A stretch of DNA of 64,000 bases from Ostreococcus mediterraneus (Eukaryota; Chlorophyta; Mamiellophyceae; Mamiellales; Bathycoccaceae): positions 726,605 through 790,604 of the forward strand of contig WMKK01000007.1 in NCBI GenBank assembly GCA_012295225.1, in the 5' to 3' direction. Every line of letters begins with the position of its first letter. Position 1 is the first letter of the stretch. Of this stretch, positions 1-11,331 are shown one piece after another. The notes beneath the pieces are model-generated. The model was not told the DNA's origin. It was given only the letters and a program-made list of their open reading frames with translations, and ran no database searches. The translations under genes were made by a program, and so were the position numbers.

Positions 1-98
1 AAACTAAACCAAACTAACTATTATCGGTACCCTGATGTTACAGTTTCTACAATGTGCTACGGTCAATCTGCTAAATGTTATTCGTGTTTTGCTCTCCT

Positions 99-3000
99 TT
101 AAGCGTTTTGAGACGCGGATTTCCCATTGGCGTTCACGAATGGCGAGAGCGTACTCGCGAGCCATCGAGCGGCATCCGCGTCGGCGCAACGCACAACGAC
201 TGATTTTGGCTGCGTTTCCACCTTCTCATGTGCCGCTGCCGACGACGCCGATGATGCTGATGCGAATTCAGCGCCGAGCGATGTGGTGGTGAACATCGAT
301 GCGGCGAATGAATACGCGCGCATGAATGTATTCGGCGTCTTTTGCGCAATTCGTTCGGGTTCGGGCGCGCGCTTTGCGTATACAGAGACTCGAGTACCGT
401 CTCGAATGACGCCGACAATGTCGCTAAACTTGACGCATGCGCGCGCGTACGGAATCTCTATCCCCGATATCCCACGATGTGCAATGAGCAAATGCCCGCC
501 AGTAAGAATGCACACATCGTGCGATGGCCACGTGAGCGACGCGGCGGCGACGAATCGCTCACGTTGATGTCGAGCGAGCTTGCCGAGAACCTCACGTCCA
601 AGAGCCTCTACGATGTGATACGGCCGCACGGGTTCCATGTATGATGTCGGTAGCGGACGACGTGGGCGCATGTAGGACCCGTATACGGGTTTATTCGCCG
701 CGAATACACGCAAGCGCCGGGCGCCGACTTCGGCGCCGTCGAGCGCGGCGGCGAGCAATCGCGTCATCGCGCTCAATACCCCCAACACCGAGCCTTCGAC
801 GAGGCCGCTGAGACCGCGCAATTCCATGCACGAGAGCGGACTATCGATGACGTCAATCACCGCCCGTGAAATGCTCTCCATGACGCGAACGACATACCAG
901 GCGGCGTCTGCGCCTTCGTTCGCCGGGACGTCAGCCAAGCCGAGTCGTCGCGGTCGAAGCTTCACCCGTCGACTCGCGTGCGCCTCTTCCAGGGCGTCGA
1001 GCCAGCCTTCGACGATGTCACGCGCTTGCGATAACGCGGTCTCGCCCGCGTGCGCGAACGCCGCGGTGAGCGCCAAGATGACGCGCGGCATGGTGGTGAC
1101 GTACGAACCGCAACGGGCTTCATTCAAGGCGTCTACGACTTCAGCCCACAAGCGCTTCGGGTCGCCCAAGAGCGAGTTATGTGCCCATAGTGAACCCGCA
1201 GCAGCAACACCTTCGTGCATGAAGTGCTTGGCGGCGAGCATGCCCACGTCAGCGGCGAATAACGACGGATGCGTCAAATGGAACCCGCGTAATTTGAGAT
1301 GCGCGTGGTCGACGCCAGCAAAACCGCGGACGACAACGGGCAAGAACGGCAAGCTCGTAAACGACACCACAATCTCGATGTCATTTATCGTAATCTCTTG
1401 CAAATAAATCGAGGTGAGCGATGACACGTTGTCGTCAAAAGTACGCTTGTTTCCAGTCGTGCGCTTGATTTTTCGCGGCTTGTCCGCGGCGGCTCGAGCG
1501 GGCGGCAGGAGGAGCTCAGAATGCCGCACACACGGCGCTATAGCGAGCGGCACTGCGTCGAGGAGCTCTTCGTGCAGATCCATGAACACTGGTGCTATGT
1601 CCATTTTGAGCGAACGAACGACTGGTAAGCCATTGACGCGCTGAGGCCAACCGTGTATGTGCAACTCCAACGCCTCGCGAGCCGAGCGTTCACGTTCCGG
1701 AACGGCGAGTACGATGGGGCGCTTCGCCTTAGAACTGGTATGGTCCACACGCACGCTACGCACGCGCACCGCGCTTTTAAATTCTGTACCATCAGCCAGA
1801 AGTTTCACCGCGATTCCACTCACACGTGCGTACATGAGCTCTTCGTGCCCGTGTAATACGCTGACGCCGACCCATCCACATTTCACCGTCATCGTCACCG
1901 CCTGAGACGCGTCTGCATCCGCGCTCGGCGCCAGACGAGGTCGTTCATCTATCTTCGATGGCGTATTTAGCGCGTCTTCGACGACAATCGCGCAAATTGG
2001 TCCTTCGTGCTTCACCGTGATGCGTAAGCAGTCCTTTACTGGCGTCACGACGGTGTACGACAACGTCCCCGAAACGTCGAGCGGTACTGGTTCGCCTAGT
2101 TCAACGTCGCCGTACCCAATCACGAGCGCTCGAGGTAAATCTGGCTCCTCAATCAAGTGTTCTGCACTTTCGAGCGGGGCTAAGATTGTTTTTCTGTTCG
2201 CGCTACCGACTTGCCTGAACCAAATCATCGCGCTCGAGTGATTTTCAATCGAGTGCATACCCAAAATACCGTCATCTTCAGTCGGGCGCGCGACGCGAAT
2301 ATCCACCGTGCCGTCGTCGTTATCTCGCACCGATACCGCCATAGTTTGCGCGTGTAACTCTGCGTCTTCGCCTATATGACGCATTTTGATGATGGCTGCA
2401 GCGCACTCGGGCACTTCGATGGGCTTGGACCATTCGTATACGCCGCGTTCTGGTCTAAAGGTGACGCGTTTCGGCCGTCTGGCGGCGCCGACGTGGAACC
2501 ATCGCAACGGAATCGTAGATTTTGCTGGAATTAAATCCACGCTCTCTCGTCCGCAATGGCGAATCCAAATGGGTTCGTTCAATTCGCTTCGCACGACAAA
2601 TTTCGAGCGAATGGTGAGCTTCACCGTGTTGCATAAACGGTCGCTCGACGCGAGCTCGCTTTGGATGACGAAATAGTGCTCAAACACAGATGCGCTCGCG
2701 TCTGCTCGCGTCGTTGGAACGCGCACATCAACAGGTGCACCTGAGATGTCAATCCTAAACGGCGCGCTCCACACGTCTGATGATTTGATGCGAATCCGCA
2801 CGCGCGGCCGGCGAGCGACTGACTTTCGCCAGTGCGCCGAACTGCCAAGAATCGTCGCGCTCTTGATGGATTGAGTCTCTGTTCTCGCGGCGCGCGCTTC
2901 CGCGGTCGCAAACTGCGTTGATGAAGACAATGGCGTTGATCTTGTCGGTGTCACCCACGTTACGGTCGACGGACCAGCCGGGAGCTGCATCGACGCTTGA

Positions 3001-6000
3001 CGCGGCAACGGGCTCGTTCCGGCGTACGGTAGAGGCGAACGGCCGCCGCCAGCGCAGTCACTGATGGCTTGATTCTGTGCGAGTCGTGCGAATGGCGACA
3101 TCGCGGTAGGCGTTTCGAACTCCGCCATGCCGTCATCGTCAAAGACTAATCGCCCAGGGAGGGGCGATGGAGGCGGCAATGTCGCCGAGCCACTTTGATA
3201 CACGTCAACATTCTTGTCTACGATGTCGCCATCGCCCAACGTCGTCATCATCGTTGAAGTTTCGCCCATTTCGTACCCGAACAACATGTCCTCAAGTACC
3301 AACACGCTATCCGTGGAGTTCATAACCACGAGTGGGGCTGCGCAATACAATGTACGCGCGTGTGTGTGTTCGTCAATGTAAAATGTAAATCTCAAAGACA
3401 CGGATTGCACGTGCTCACCGTGGACATCGCTCACGGGCTTGGCGTCACGATTGACGTGGTAAATTTCACCACTATCCAGCCGCTTGGCACTGAACAAATC
3501 TGGCGTGTACTCGGGAACGATTAAATCATCACATGCTTCGTATCCAACGACTCGAGCCGACACAGAAATCGCCCACGTCGGGTGCGTGTCCCTGAAATGC
3601 ACCGTCTGCCCGGCTAAGACGACAACTGTTTCTTCGCGCGCGTGCGCGGCGTGGACGACAGAGTTGTACGCACGACACGTCACAACGCAGTGCGTTGGAA
3701 GAGTGTTGATGAACGTCAACGGCGCGCACAATGAAAGCTGTCGTGTCATCGAAACTTCGTCCCGCTTGATGCTCAACGCGCACGTAATCGGTCGCGGAAC
3801 GGCACTGCTATTTGCCGATGCCGCCGACTGCGCGCACAGTGAAGACTCGATCGCAGAATCGTTATTCAGGAAGTCTTGCAACATCATCGGAACGCTCCAA
3901 TGATACGTCGGTTCAGTCGCCGTCGACGCTCTGCCGAACGGAGTTGGCGTTGCGTTTCGTCGTCTCGAACGATGAAGCGGACTCAAGAATGGTGATCCGT
4001 GCACGTGTGCGACATTAAACATGCCTTCAGTATCGGTGTCGTCGTCACATTCATCATCATAATCGCCATCGTCGCACGTAATTTCGTCAAACTTTTCACC
4101 CGGCGACACCGCGCGCCATTGCGTTGTCCGCGCCATGCACAAAGGAATCGGCAACCACGCGCGAGCTCCCGGTTCAATCGGCCCGAATATCGTCGCCGGT
4201 AACATGACGCTTTTTTGAAAGCACAACACGATGGTGTGTGCGGTGCCGTTGACGATGCACACATCGGAACGAAGGAGGACTTCGCTGCGATTGGGCTTGT
4301 CCACACACGGGGAGACTTCGGCAATGATTTTTGTCGGTACGCCGTTGACGAGTCGAGCGGGGAATTCGAGCAAGGTTTTCTCTTCATCCGCGGTCGCAAG
4401 GGATATGGGCACGCACTGCGCGTCGATACCAGCGAATGTTAACGCCACGTGCGGCACGTCATCGCCCGTTGAGGTGTCGCTTGCGCGCTCTGTATCTTTG
4501 TCGACTTCTATGGGCGACGCCCAGTACGACGCGCCGCGCTCAATCACCCGATGTCCTCGTTCATCGCCGTCGTTTGCCTCGTCGGCGAGCGTTGCAAACC
4601 GCATTACTTGAGTCTCACCACTCGATGTTCGCCCCTGTCCCACGCGTGTGGTGACGTTATGATCACCAACCAAGCTCAATGCGTACTCGACGTCGAATCC
4701 CGTGGCGTTTGTCATTTGATACGTCCGAGGACCAAATGCCGTAGAAGCACCTAGATCTGCGATCGGAGATTTCGCGGCTTCGCACACGAGCGATGTTTTT
4801 AGCAAGGCTTCGTATACGCTCGGCGAAATCGTGACGTCGACGCCAGAGGCGATAAGGACGTGCAATGCGACAAGACTAGATTTCGCCGTCGCGGCTTTGA
4901 TGGATATTCGTGCAGGCTCCACGATGGGCTCCCATGCAGACTTGACTGGATGTAAATAATCAACTTCGATGCTTGCGCTGGCGACGACGTCGGCGCTAGA
5001 ATTGTCAGCATCAGAGTTTGCGTGTTTCACTTCGACGATGAAGTTTGACATCGACACTTGTGTCACCGGGACGGCAACGTCAACGCGCACGTGCTCGAGC
5101 CGCGCGCTCAAGACATCCACGGTCGCACTCACGTCGAATGAGTCGAACGACATAGAACTCGATGGCATTTGTTCATACGTGTGTATGGCATCCGCCGTGA
5201 GTGGCTGCGCGATAATCAAGTCGGCAATTTCATTGAGCAAGTGCATGGAGACCTCGTTGGCGCGGGCGCGGATTTCACCGACGGCAACTACGACGCGCGG
5301 TACTTGACGCCGGAACATGTATGACTGCGCTTCGGATGGCACATCAATCGTGCTCGATGCGCCAACGATCTCAGCCACAGGGAAAGCCACGAAATTACCA
5401 TCAGCGTCTTCGGCGTCTGCGTCTCTGTAATATCCAGTCTCCAACGCAAACGATTCCAACGAAAACGCGGCGACGCAGCGCCCACCCAAGACGAAGTCAC
5501 GCACCGACATCGAGTGTTGAAATTGAACTCGCACTGCGCGCATCGGCGCTTGCGCTTCAAGCTCAGAACGCCACGGTAAGTGCGCGCACCACACTCCGGT
5601 GCGGTAGCTCGCCGTCAACGTCGGCATCGACGTCGTGCTCGATGACGAAGACGCAGCATCGGCGGTTTTTGTATCCATTGGAGTTCCAGCGCTCACCACG
5701 TCTATGACGTTTTGCATGGCTCGAGCACCAGCGAGAGCGCACGGAGCGTTGAGCTCGAAATGGGCGTCAGCGACGTACACGTCCGCGTGCGCAGTCCCTC
5801 GTTCTCCCGCGTGCGGGACGTATGTTGCGCTCACGGACGTCGATGCACCCTCGTCGCCACCAGAAACATTGATTAACGTCACTAGTGTCGACGACGACGA
5901 CGATAACGGCGAGGACGCGCGAACGTCGAGGGAATTCATGCCGAATTCAACGTAAAACTCCGACTCCCCATCTTTGTCTTTATTTGAGGTGGACATTTCT

Positions 6001-9000
6001 ACGTCTCGTACGCGAGCGACGAGTTCGTCGACGCCATCGCGTATAGCAAAAGTGCACACATTGAGTGTGGCGCGCAAAGATGGAATGCTTTGACTCAGCA
6101 AAGCGTCATTCATCGTCGAGCGGCGGTTGTCAACTTTGGTATCTTCTGACGTCGATGCTGCAACGATATCCGTCGCCGCGCGGGAGATGTCGAGCATTCG
6201 CGTCGCCGCCGCCGCGGTGGCGATGATATCGACGGTGTCGAAATCAACATTTGCACTGTTGATCGCACTCGAACGCATACATGTGGTTATCGTCGTCGAG
6301 ATCGCGCGGATGGTTAAGACATCCTCGCCGCCGACGACACATCGAGCGCCGACGACTCGTGCGCGCTTTGTCTGCCCAGCATCCACGACGGCGACTTCAA
6401 TGTCATCAAATGCGAGGTTAACATCTTCATACGACACCGATGGAGCCACGAAGCGCAACACTATGGATTGCGACGATGACGCCGACGACGAAGTAGAGTT
6501 CGATATTGATTTCGTCTGCGGCGCGCCGGCGAGTAACGGCTCGACGTACGATTTGGACAACGCCATCAAAACCTTTAGCGTCTCCGCGCGCATGCGACCG
6601 ATGGTGTGCGTGAACGTAATCGATGATTCATCGCCGTCAGCGGAGAACGTATACGACGCATCGAGCGCGCCGAGTTCAAACATCGTGTACGCGTCCAATC
6701 GCATCGTGGCGCCCAAAGACGTCGCCCGCGCGCCCAAAGACGACGATCCGCTGAATTCAATCGCGCTCGTCGCAATCGTAATCACACCACCGCTACCACC
6801 AGTATCGTCGTCACCGTGGTCGAATAGCGCGAGCGTCATCGGTGCGATCGAACCGTGTACATGATCTTCATCGAATGAACATTCAGGCTCGACGCGTCTC
6901 AAACGCGTCTCAAACGTCGCCCAATCGTCGTCAATCACGCGTCGCCTTCGATCGCCAGTCGTCGATGGCTGCGATGAAATTTTCCCATACAACTTTCGCG
7001 CGCCGTCGTCATTGACGGCACTCGCGCGCGCGATGATGGACGCCGCGCGAAACATATCGCGCGTAATTCGCGCATCCATCGAGCCGACGTCAATCGATCC
7101 GGCGCCGCGCGAATCGAAGCGCATCATCATAAAGTTCTCGCTGTTCGATGACGACGACGTCGTTATCAGAGCTTGGCGCGCTCGATGTCGAGCGGTGCTG
7201 TGTTGTTGCTCGCCGAAGACATCGCCGATGGATGCGCGCACCACGAAATCGTCGCTCGACGTCGTCGCGACATCGACGTCGACGTCAGACGCGCCGTAAG
7301 AGACGCTCAACTCGTCATCGATATCGAATGCGACGCGACACTTGTGTGCGATGAGCCTCATGCGGGACGCGCGATGCGGTGCATCATCACGCGCGTTCTC
7401 GTCCTCGTCACGATCGCTCGGCATTTGAAACGCGCGCGCGCACAGCGTAAACGTCGCGATTGATTGAGGATTCAACGTCGCGACAACCTCGTGAACCTCG
7501 CACAGTACAGCGTCGCCATCGAGCGCGTGCGACGCTGACGAAATCACGCAATCGATATCACGCGCGATGCACGCATCGGGTGTCGCGCACCACGCGGCGT
7601 CGACGCGAACGATTGTACGCGTTTCCAAAATCAAACGCGACATCGCGTCCAACGCCGCGAAAGCTTCATCGCCGCACGATGACGCCGTGCGAGATGCAGC
7701 GCACGCGCGATCGAGCATGCGCTGAAGAACCTCCGTCGACGCCGCCGCGGTCGACGTCGAGGCGTCAGCGGCACCGTCGGTGCCAGGTTTAATGGACACG
7801 GTTATCGCGCGCGCGCCGAACGCGATCGCCGCGCGAGACGTAGGATGCGACGCCCACGACGACGACGACGATGTCACACACGACTCGCCGCGAAACCCTG
7901 GAATGACGACGAGTGGATCATCGATCGTCACCGCAACGCACGCCGAGCGCGCGCTGGCGCCGAACGATTCCAAAATCCTCGCTCGATGCGCCGTCGGAGA
8001 CGCGCGATGCAACGCGCGCGTCGCGTCCATGCGCGACTGTGCGTACGGCGCGCGCGGCGCGTTTGCGAGCGCCTCGAACATGGCAGCGGTGTGCGGGGCA
8101 ATAGCGACGCCAATCGATGCAACGTCGACGTGCGCGTCGTCGCTTCCGATGCGAACGATGAGCGCGTCCCGGCTGCCGTCACGAGACCACATCATCGGCT
8201 CTCGCGCGGATATCGATGATTCATCCGTCGCGGATATCTCTCGCACGCGCACCACCGTGCGAGCGGTGCTGACGTCGTCGTTGTCGTCGTCATCGTCGTT
8301 GTCGTCGTCCCTACTCGGCGTACGCACAGCGTTTGCGATGACGGTGATGCGATTGAAACGCGTCGTACATCGCGCTCCGCCGGCGCGCATCGTGACGTAG
8401 ACGTCTGGCGCGCGAATCGTAATTTCTGCATCCGTGTCGCCAATCTCATCCCTCTGTACACCGCGAGCTGCGTCATATAACGACGCCGACAACCGATACT
8501 TTGCGTATGAGAATGCGCCGGAGACGATGCGCGAACTTGCATCGTACGCGCGTCGCGCCAATCCTACGTCGGCGTCCCGAGTCTTCAATTTTGTCGCCGC
8601 CGCTCGGGACAACGCTTCGACGTCTCTTCGATGGTCTCGTTCTTCTTTATCCTCTCGAGCGAAGGCATCATCAAGAGCAGAGGTAAACATTTCCACTGCC
8701 GCGTGCGCGGGCTTGTACGATGGAAGTGCGCCGTCAAAGGCGTATTCGCGCTCTTCGCGAGCGGCGATTTCGCGAGTTGCGACGTCATCGAGGACGCGTA
8801 CGTCTGACGGCGTGAGCGACGCCATGAATTCGCGCACATGCGCCGGTGCGTCGTCGTGGCTATGACTATACGACGACTGCGATAAAACGTCGACACGATG
8901 ATCGATGTACGACTCCAACACCGTCCGTCGATGTTTTAAATCCATGAGCGCGCGGCGTTGATACTTTTCGCCTCGAGGCGTGGACGCGCGCGTCGCAAAT

Positions 9001-10001
9001 CTCCACCACGCCACGGGCCCATCGCCGTGCGCGGGCCGTCGTTCACCGTGTGCACGGCGTTTCGTCCATAGCTCAATGTCGTCGCCAAAGGATGTGAGCG
9101 CGGTGATTTGTCCTGGGGTGATTGTTGCGCGCGCGGCGTCCCGAATGTCAACCTTGAGGACAAACGGCGACGCGTGTGGAACCGCGGCGAGCACCGATTT
9201 GTGACGACGTTTCATGGTGACATCCACGCGCGCGCACGCGTGTGGTCCAACAACGACATGCGCGTCGTCGTCGTCGCGCGCGAACGGTAAATGGCCGTCG
9301 CGAACCTTGATTGTGAACCCGCGAACGTCGACGCGCTTACGCGTCGCTTCGGCGTCTCTCGCGTCGTCGGCGTCGTCAGCGTCGTCTCCTTGGGACGCAT
9401 TCGCCGTCGTCGTCGACGTGCCACTGCCACTGCTGCTCCTAGAACTATGACTACCAGTACTGTGCATTGAAATCTCATCAAACGCCAACGACGCGACGTC
9501 CACGACGTCCACGGAGACGTCCTCGACGCTCGCTCTCGCGCGGGCAAACACCGCCGCAAACGTCCCACTCACCAGCGTCTTCGCCGACGTCGTGGACACT
9601 AATTCTTCAATGAAATCATCCATACTTGACGCCGCATCCATGGCGCGCCGAAGCGCTTCTAAAGCGCGCGCATTCGCGTCCCGTCTCGCGCGAGACGGCG
9701 TCGCCGCTCGCCGATCCTCGTCGTCGTCGGGCACTTTGATGACAATCTTCACCCCACGCACGCGCACGCGCAGCGGGTCAGTGACGAGTACGCCGTACGA
9801 CACGTCGACGTGTGCGATGGACACGCGCACGATGTCAAACGGTAGGGCGAAATCGCGATTCAACGCGTCGGGAATGCATTCAATGTTGTTCAACTGAAAC
9901 GAACGCGCGAGAACACCTAAAGAAATGGTTTCGGGGGCGAACCCGCGGATGTAACGACCGAGCACGCGGTCAAGCACGCGGGCGAGGGTGCGTTCGAACA
10001 T
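99..10001 (-). CDS. VPS13: VPS13-family bridge-like lipid transfer protein
   Basis: This encodes about 3300 residues, typical of VPS13 proteins, which form rod-like hydrophobic grooves moving phospholipids at membrane contact sites. I start it at the ATG whose product begins MFERTLARVLDRVLGRYIRG, the classic VPS13 chorein start. The open frame extends 99 bases upstream, but only to a TTG codon. The chorein segment covers roughly residues 1-120 (LNNIECIPDAL, RVSIAHVDVSYGVL). A beta-rich middle with acidic low-complexity inserts follows. The adaptor-binding region lies around residues 1900-2600, with repeated elements such as INTLPTHCVVTCRAYNSV and LVVMNSTDSVLVLEDMLFGY. The ATG2-C-like and PH-like end follows (LRGLSGLVEGSVLGVLSAMT, HLLIAHRGISGIEIPYARA). 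No intron is needed. It is the largest gene here and its stop is 98 bases from the window edge. Which VPS13 paralogue it is cannot be told. Confidence 0.9.
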   Translation of the reverse strand: MFERTLARVLDRVLGRYIRGFAPETISLGVLARSFQLNNIECIPDALNRDFALPFDIVRVSIAHVDVSYGVLVTDPLRVRVRGVKIVIKVPDDDEDRRAATPSRARRDANARALEALRRAMDAASSMDDFIEELVSTTSAKTLVSGTFAAVFARARASVEDVSVDVVDVASLAFDEISMHSTGSHSSRSSSGSGTSTTTANASQGDDADDADDARDAEATRKRVDVRGFTIKVRDGHLPFARDDDDAHVVVGPHACARVDVTMKRRHKSVLAAVPHASPFVLKVDIRDAARATITPGQITALTSFGDDIELWTKRRAHGERRPAHGDGPVAWWRFATRASTPRGEKYQRRALMDLKHRRTVLESYIDHRVDVLSQSSYSHSHDDAPAHVREFMASLTPSDVRVLDDVATREIAAREEREYAFDGALPSYKPAHAAVEMFTSALDDAFAREDKEERDHRRDVEALSRAAATKLKTRDADVGLARRAYDASSRIVSGAFSYAKYRLSASLYDAARGVQRDEIGDTDAEITIRAPDVYVTMRAGGARCTTRFNRITVIANAVRTPSRDDDNDDDDDNDDVSTARTVVRVREISATDESSISAREPMMWSRDGSRDALIVRIGSDDAHVDVASIGVAIAPHTAAMFEALANAPRAPYAQSRMDATRALHRASPTAHRARILESFGASARSACVAVTIDDPLVVIPGFRGESCVTSSSSSWASHPTSRAAIAFGARAITVSIKPGTDGAADASTSTAAASTEVLQRMLDRACAASRTASSCGDEAFAALDAMSRLILETRTIVRVDAAWCATPDACIARDIDCVISSASHALDGDAVLCEVHEVVATLNPQSIATFTLCARAFQMPSDRDEDENARDDAPHRASRMRLIAHKCRVAFDIDDELSVSYGASDVDVDVATTSSDDFVVRASIGDVFGEQQHSTARHRARQALITTSSSSNSENFMMMRFDSRGAGSIDVGSMDARITRDMFRAASIIARASAVNDDGARKLYGKISSQPSTTGDRRRRVIDDDWATFETRLRRVEPECSFDEDHVHGSIAPMTLALFDHGDDDTGGSGGVITIATSAIEFSGSSSLGARATSLGATMRLDAYTMFELGALDASYTFSADGDESSITFTHTIGRMRAETLKVLMALSKSYVEPLLAGAPQTKSISNSTSSSASSSQSIVLRFVAPSVSYEDVNLAFDDIEVAVVDAGQTKRARVVGARCVVGGEDVLTIRAISTTITTCMRSSAINSANVDFDTVDIIATAAAATRMLDISRAATDIVAASTSEDTKVDNRRSTMNDALLSQSIPSLRATLNVCTFAIRDGVDELVARVRDVEMSTSNKDKDGESEFYVEFGMNSLDVRASSPLSSSSSTLVTLINVSGGDEGASTSVSATYVPHAGERGTAHADVYVADAHFELNAPCALAGARAMQNVIDVVSAGTPMDTKTADAASSSSSTTSMPTLTASYRTGVWCAHLPWRSELEAQAPMRAVRVQFQHSMSVRDFVLGGRCVAAFSLESFALETGYYRDADAEDADGNFVAFPVAEIVGASSTIDVPSEAQSYMFRRQVPRVVVAVGEIRARANEVSMHLLNEIADLIIAQPLTADAIHTYEQMPSSSMSFDSFDVSATVDVLSARLEHVRVDVAVPVTQVSMSNFIVEVKHANSDADNSSADVVASASIEVDYLHPVKSAWEPIVEPARISIKAATAKSSLVALHVLIASGVDVTISPSVYEALLKTSLVCEAAKSPIADLGASTAFGPRTYQMTNATGFDVEYALSLVGDHNVTTRVGQGRTSSGETQVMRFATLADEANDGDERGHRVIERGASYWASPIEVDKDTERASDTSTGDDVPHVALTFAGIDAQCVPISLATADEEKTLLEFPARLVNGVPTKIIAEVSPCVDKPNRSEVLLRSDVCIVNGTAHTIVLCFQKSVMLPATIFGPIEPGARAWLPIPLCMARTTQWRAVSPGEKFDEITCDDGDYDDECDDDTDTEGMFNVAHVHGSPFLSPLHRSRRRNATPTPFGRASTATEPTYHWSVPMMLQDFLNNDSAIESSLCAQSAASANSSAVPRPITCALSIKRDEVSMTRQLSLCAPLTFINTLPTHCVVTCRAYNSVVHAAHAREETVVVLAGQTVHFRDTHPTWAISVSARVVGYEACDDLIVPEYTPDLFSAKRLDSGEIYHVNRDAKPVSDVHGEHVQSVSLRFTFYIDEHTHARTLYCAAPLVVMNSTDSVLVLEDMLFGYEMGETSTMMTTLGDGDIVDKNVDVYQSGSATLPPPSPLPGRLVFDDDGMAEFETPTAMSPFARLAQNQAISDCAGGGRSPLPYAGTSPLPRQASMQLPAGPSTVTWVTPTRSTPLSSSTQFATAEARAARTETQSIKSATILGSSAHWRKSVARRPRVRIRIKSSDVWSAPFRIDISGAPVDVRVPTTRADASASVFEHYFVIQSELASSDRLCNTVKLTIRSKFVVRSELNEPIWIRHCGRESVDLIPAKSTIPLRWFHVGAARRPKRVTFRPERGVYEWSKPIEVPECAAAIIKMRHIGEDAELHAQTMAVSVRDNDDGTVDIRVARPTEDDGILGMHSIENHSSAMIWFRQVGSANRKTILAPLESAEHLIEEPDLPRALVIGYGDVELGEPVPLDVSGTLSYTVVTPVKDCLRITVKHEGPICAIVVEDALNTPSKIDERPRLAPSADADASQAVTMTVKCGWVGVSVLHGHEELMYARVSGIAVKLLADGTEFKSAVRVRSVRVDHTSSKAKRPIVLAVPERERSAREALELHIHGWPQRVNGLPVVRSLKMDIAPVFMDLHEELLDAVPLAIAPCVRHSELLLPPARAAADKPRKIKRTTGNKRTFDDNVSSLTSIYLQEITINDIEIVVSFTSLPFLPVVVRGFAGVDHAHLKLRGFHLTHPSLFAADVGMLAAKHFMHEGVAAAGSLWAHNSLLGDPKRLWAEVVDALNEARCGSYVTTMPRVILALTAAFAHAGETALSQARDIVEGWLDALEEAHASRRVKLRPRRLGLADVPANEGADAAWYVVRVMESISRAVIDVIDSPLSCMELRGLSGLVEGSVLGVLSAMTRLLAAALDGAEVGARRLRVFAANKPVYGSYMRPRRPLPTSYMEPVRPYHIVEALGREVLGKLARHQRERFVAAASLTWPSHDVCILTGGHLLIAHRGISGIEIPYARACVKFSDIVGVIRDGTRVSVYAKRAPEPERIAQKTPNTFMRAYSFAASMFTTTSLGAEFASASSASSAAAHEKVETQPKSVVVRCADADAARWLASTLSPFVNANGKSASQNA

Positions 10002-10154
10002 GCCGACGCGCGCGCCGACGCCGACGCCGTCAACGACGACGACGACGACGTGCAAGTCGCGTTCTGAGGTCAGTAACCGACGCGCGAAGACTGGTGTCAA
10101 ATTGGAATGTCAATACAATATGCGTTGGTGCGCGCTAGGACGAGGGTGTGATGG

Positions 10155-10161
10155 ATATATA
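10155..10161 (-). promoter_or_regulatory. TATA-like element upstream of VPS13 gene
   Basis: On the minus strand this reads TATATAT, about 150 nt before the VPS13 ATG at 10001, in the short gap after the stop of the neighbouring minus-strand gene at 10184. It is a plausible core promoter element in a GC-rich genome where AT runs are scarce. There is no direct evidence of use. Confidence 0.3.
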
Positions 10162-10183
10162 CTTAAGTACATGCCGCGACCTG

Positions 10184-11299
10184 TCACGTTGGTACGGGCG
10201 CGGCATCGGGGGCGCGTTCAACTTCGCCGTCGCCTGGCGCGAGCTGTTCGTCGATTTCTCTATCGCTGATTGGCGGCGGCGATTTACCTTTGGCTACGTC
10301 GTATCCCATGCGACGCTCGCGCGGAACTGGACCGGTGGAGACGATACTAAATGCCGCGTTCAGCACGTCGTACCTCGATGTGGTTAACATTCGGTTCGCG
10401 AAACCGGCGGCGCTGAGTCGTTTCGTGAAATCGTTGCCAAACGTATCGCCCTTCTCCACATCAATGTCCTGCATGCGCACGTCGAACGCGTTATCCACCA
10501 AAGTCAACGCATAATCACCATAGACCACGGACGTTGGTCCGTTCCCGCGCAGCTCGCCAGTGCGCACAATGGTGAACGTAAATCCATCCGCCTTGCCTCC
10601 GGCGTTGACGTCTTTCGCCGCGCGCGTTCGAATCGCCTCTTCTGCCGCCCACGCGTCATCGAGCGGCGCACCGCCACGAAACGTCTTCCTATTCATATAC
10701 TTCCACGGATCCACATCGCGTCGCTCGACGCCGATGCGCGATAACAGCACCACCCGGCGCAATCGCGGCGCCTCGCCTTTATCCACTCGCGCCATGGTCT
10801 CCTCTACGCGTAGCCGCAACCTCTTCGGCGTCTCCTCGGCGAAAATCACGCACGTCGCCCGCGCGAGCGCATCTTTCGTCGCCACATCGTCGTCGCAGTT
10901 CAACAAACCCACCCCAGCGTCGCGAAGCATACCGAGCGTGTTCTCGTTTGGATACACGAGCTCCGTCGCGCGAACGTCGCGTGGATTCTTCACGCCTTCA
11001 AACGCCTCTTTGGGCATCGCCGACACCACCGCGACGTCCGCAGATTTCCCATTCTCGCGCAAGAGCACGCAGCACGACTGCGCGAGCCGCTCGAGCGCGC
11101 CCGTGACGATGACGACGTCGTCTCTCGCATTCAACGCGCGTAACCGATGCTGATGCTGACGCTGATGCGGGTGCTGTCGGCGCCCGTGTCGTCGAGGACC
11201 GACGGCGCGGCCGACGCCGCGCGCGGCACCGGTGCGGTGCGGCGTCGCCGGCATCGCCACCGCCGCGGTGGGCGTCATCGCCGCCATCGCCGTCGTCAT
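10184..11299 (-). CDS. NAD(P)-binding Rossmann-fold (atypical SDR-like) protein, probably organellar
   Basis: A 371-residue protein. The first ~55 residues are rich in Ala, Arg, Thr and Pro with few acidic residues, like an algal plastid or mitochondrial presequence. The body starts with DDVVIVTGALERLAQ, resembling the beta1-loop-alpha1 of a nucleotide-binding fold although the glycines of the usual motif are degenerate. It continues with SDR-like segments (RRVVLLSRIGVERRDVDPW, AAEEAIR, FTFTIVRTGELRGN), the last matching the extended-SDR strand before the substrate pocket. Substrate and pathway are not evident. It lies tail-to-head with the VPS13 gene and diverges from the RNA methyltransferase gene with only 32 bp between ATGs. 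Family assignment is moderate; a catalytic or purely structural role remains open. Confidence 0.7.
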   Translation of the reverse strand: MTTAMAAMTPTAAVAMPATPHRTGAARGVGRAVGPRRHGRRQHPHQRQHQHRLRALNARDDVVIVTGALERLAQSCCVLLRENGKSADVAVVSAMPKEAFEGVKNPRDVRATELVYPNENTLGMLRDAGVGLLNCDDDVATKDALARATCVIFAEETPKRLRLRVEETMARVDKGEAPRLRRVVLLSRIGVERRDVDPWKYMNRKTFRGGAPLDDAWAAEEAIRTRAAKDVNAGGKADGFTFTIVRTGELRGNGPTSVVYGDYALTLVDNAFDVRMQDIDVEKGDTFGNDFTKRLSAAGFANRMLTTSRYDVLNAAFSIVSTGPVPRERRMGYDVAKGKSPPPISDREIDEQLAPGDGEVERAPDAAPVPT

Positions 11300-11331
11300 T
11301 CGCGCGCCGAAAGCGTGCGCCGTGCGCCACT

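Noticed and set aside
3484-9204. Numerous 100-245-codon frames opposite VPS13
   Set aside because: They are shadows of GC-rich codon use; none contains a recognisable domain and the minus strand is one continuous VPS13 frame.
10002-10100. N-terminal extension of VPS13
   Set aside because: It begins at TTG and precedes the canonical MFERTL start of the chorein domain.
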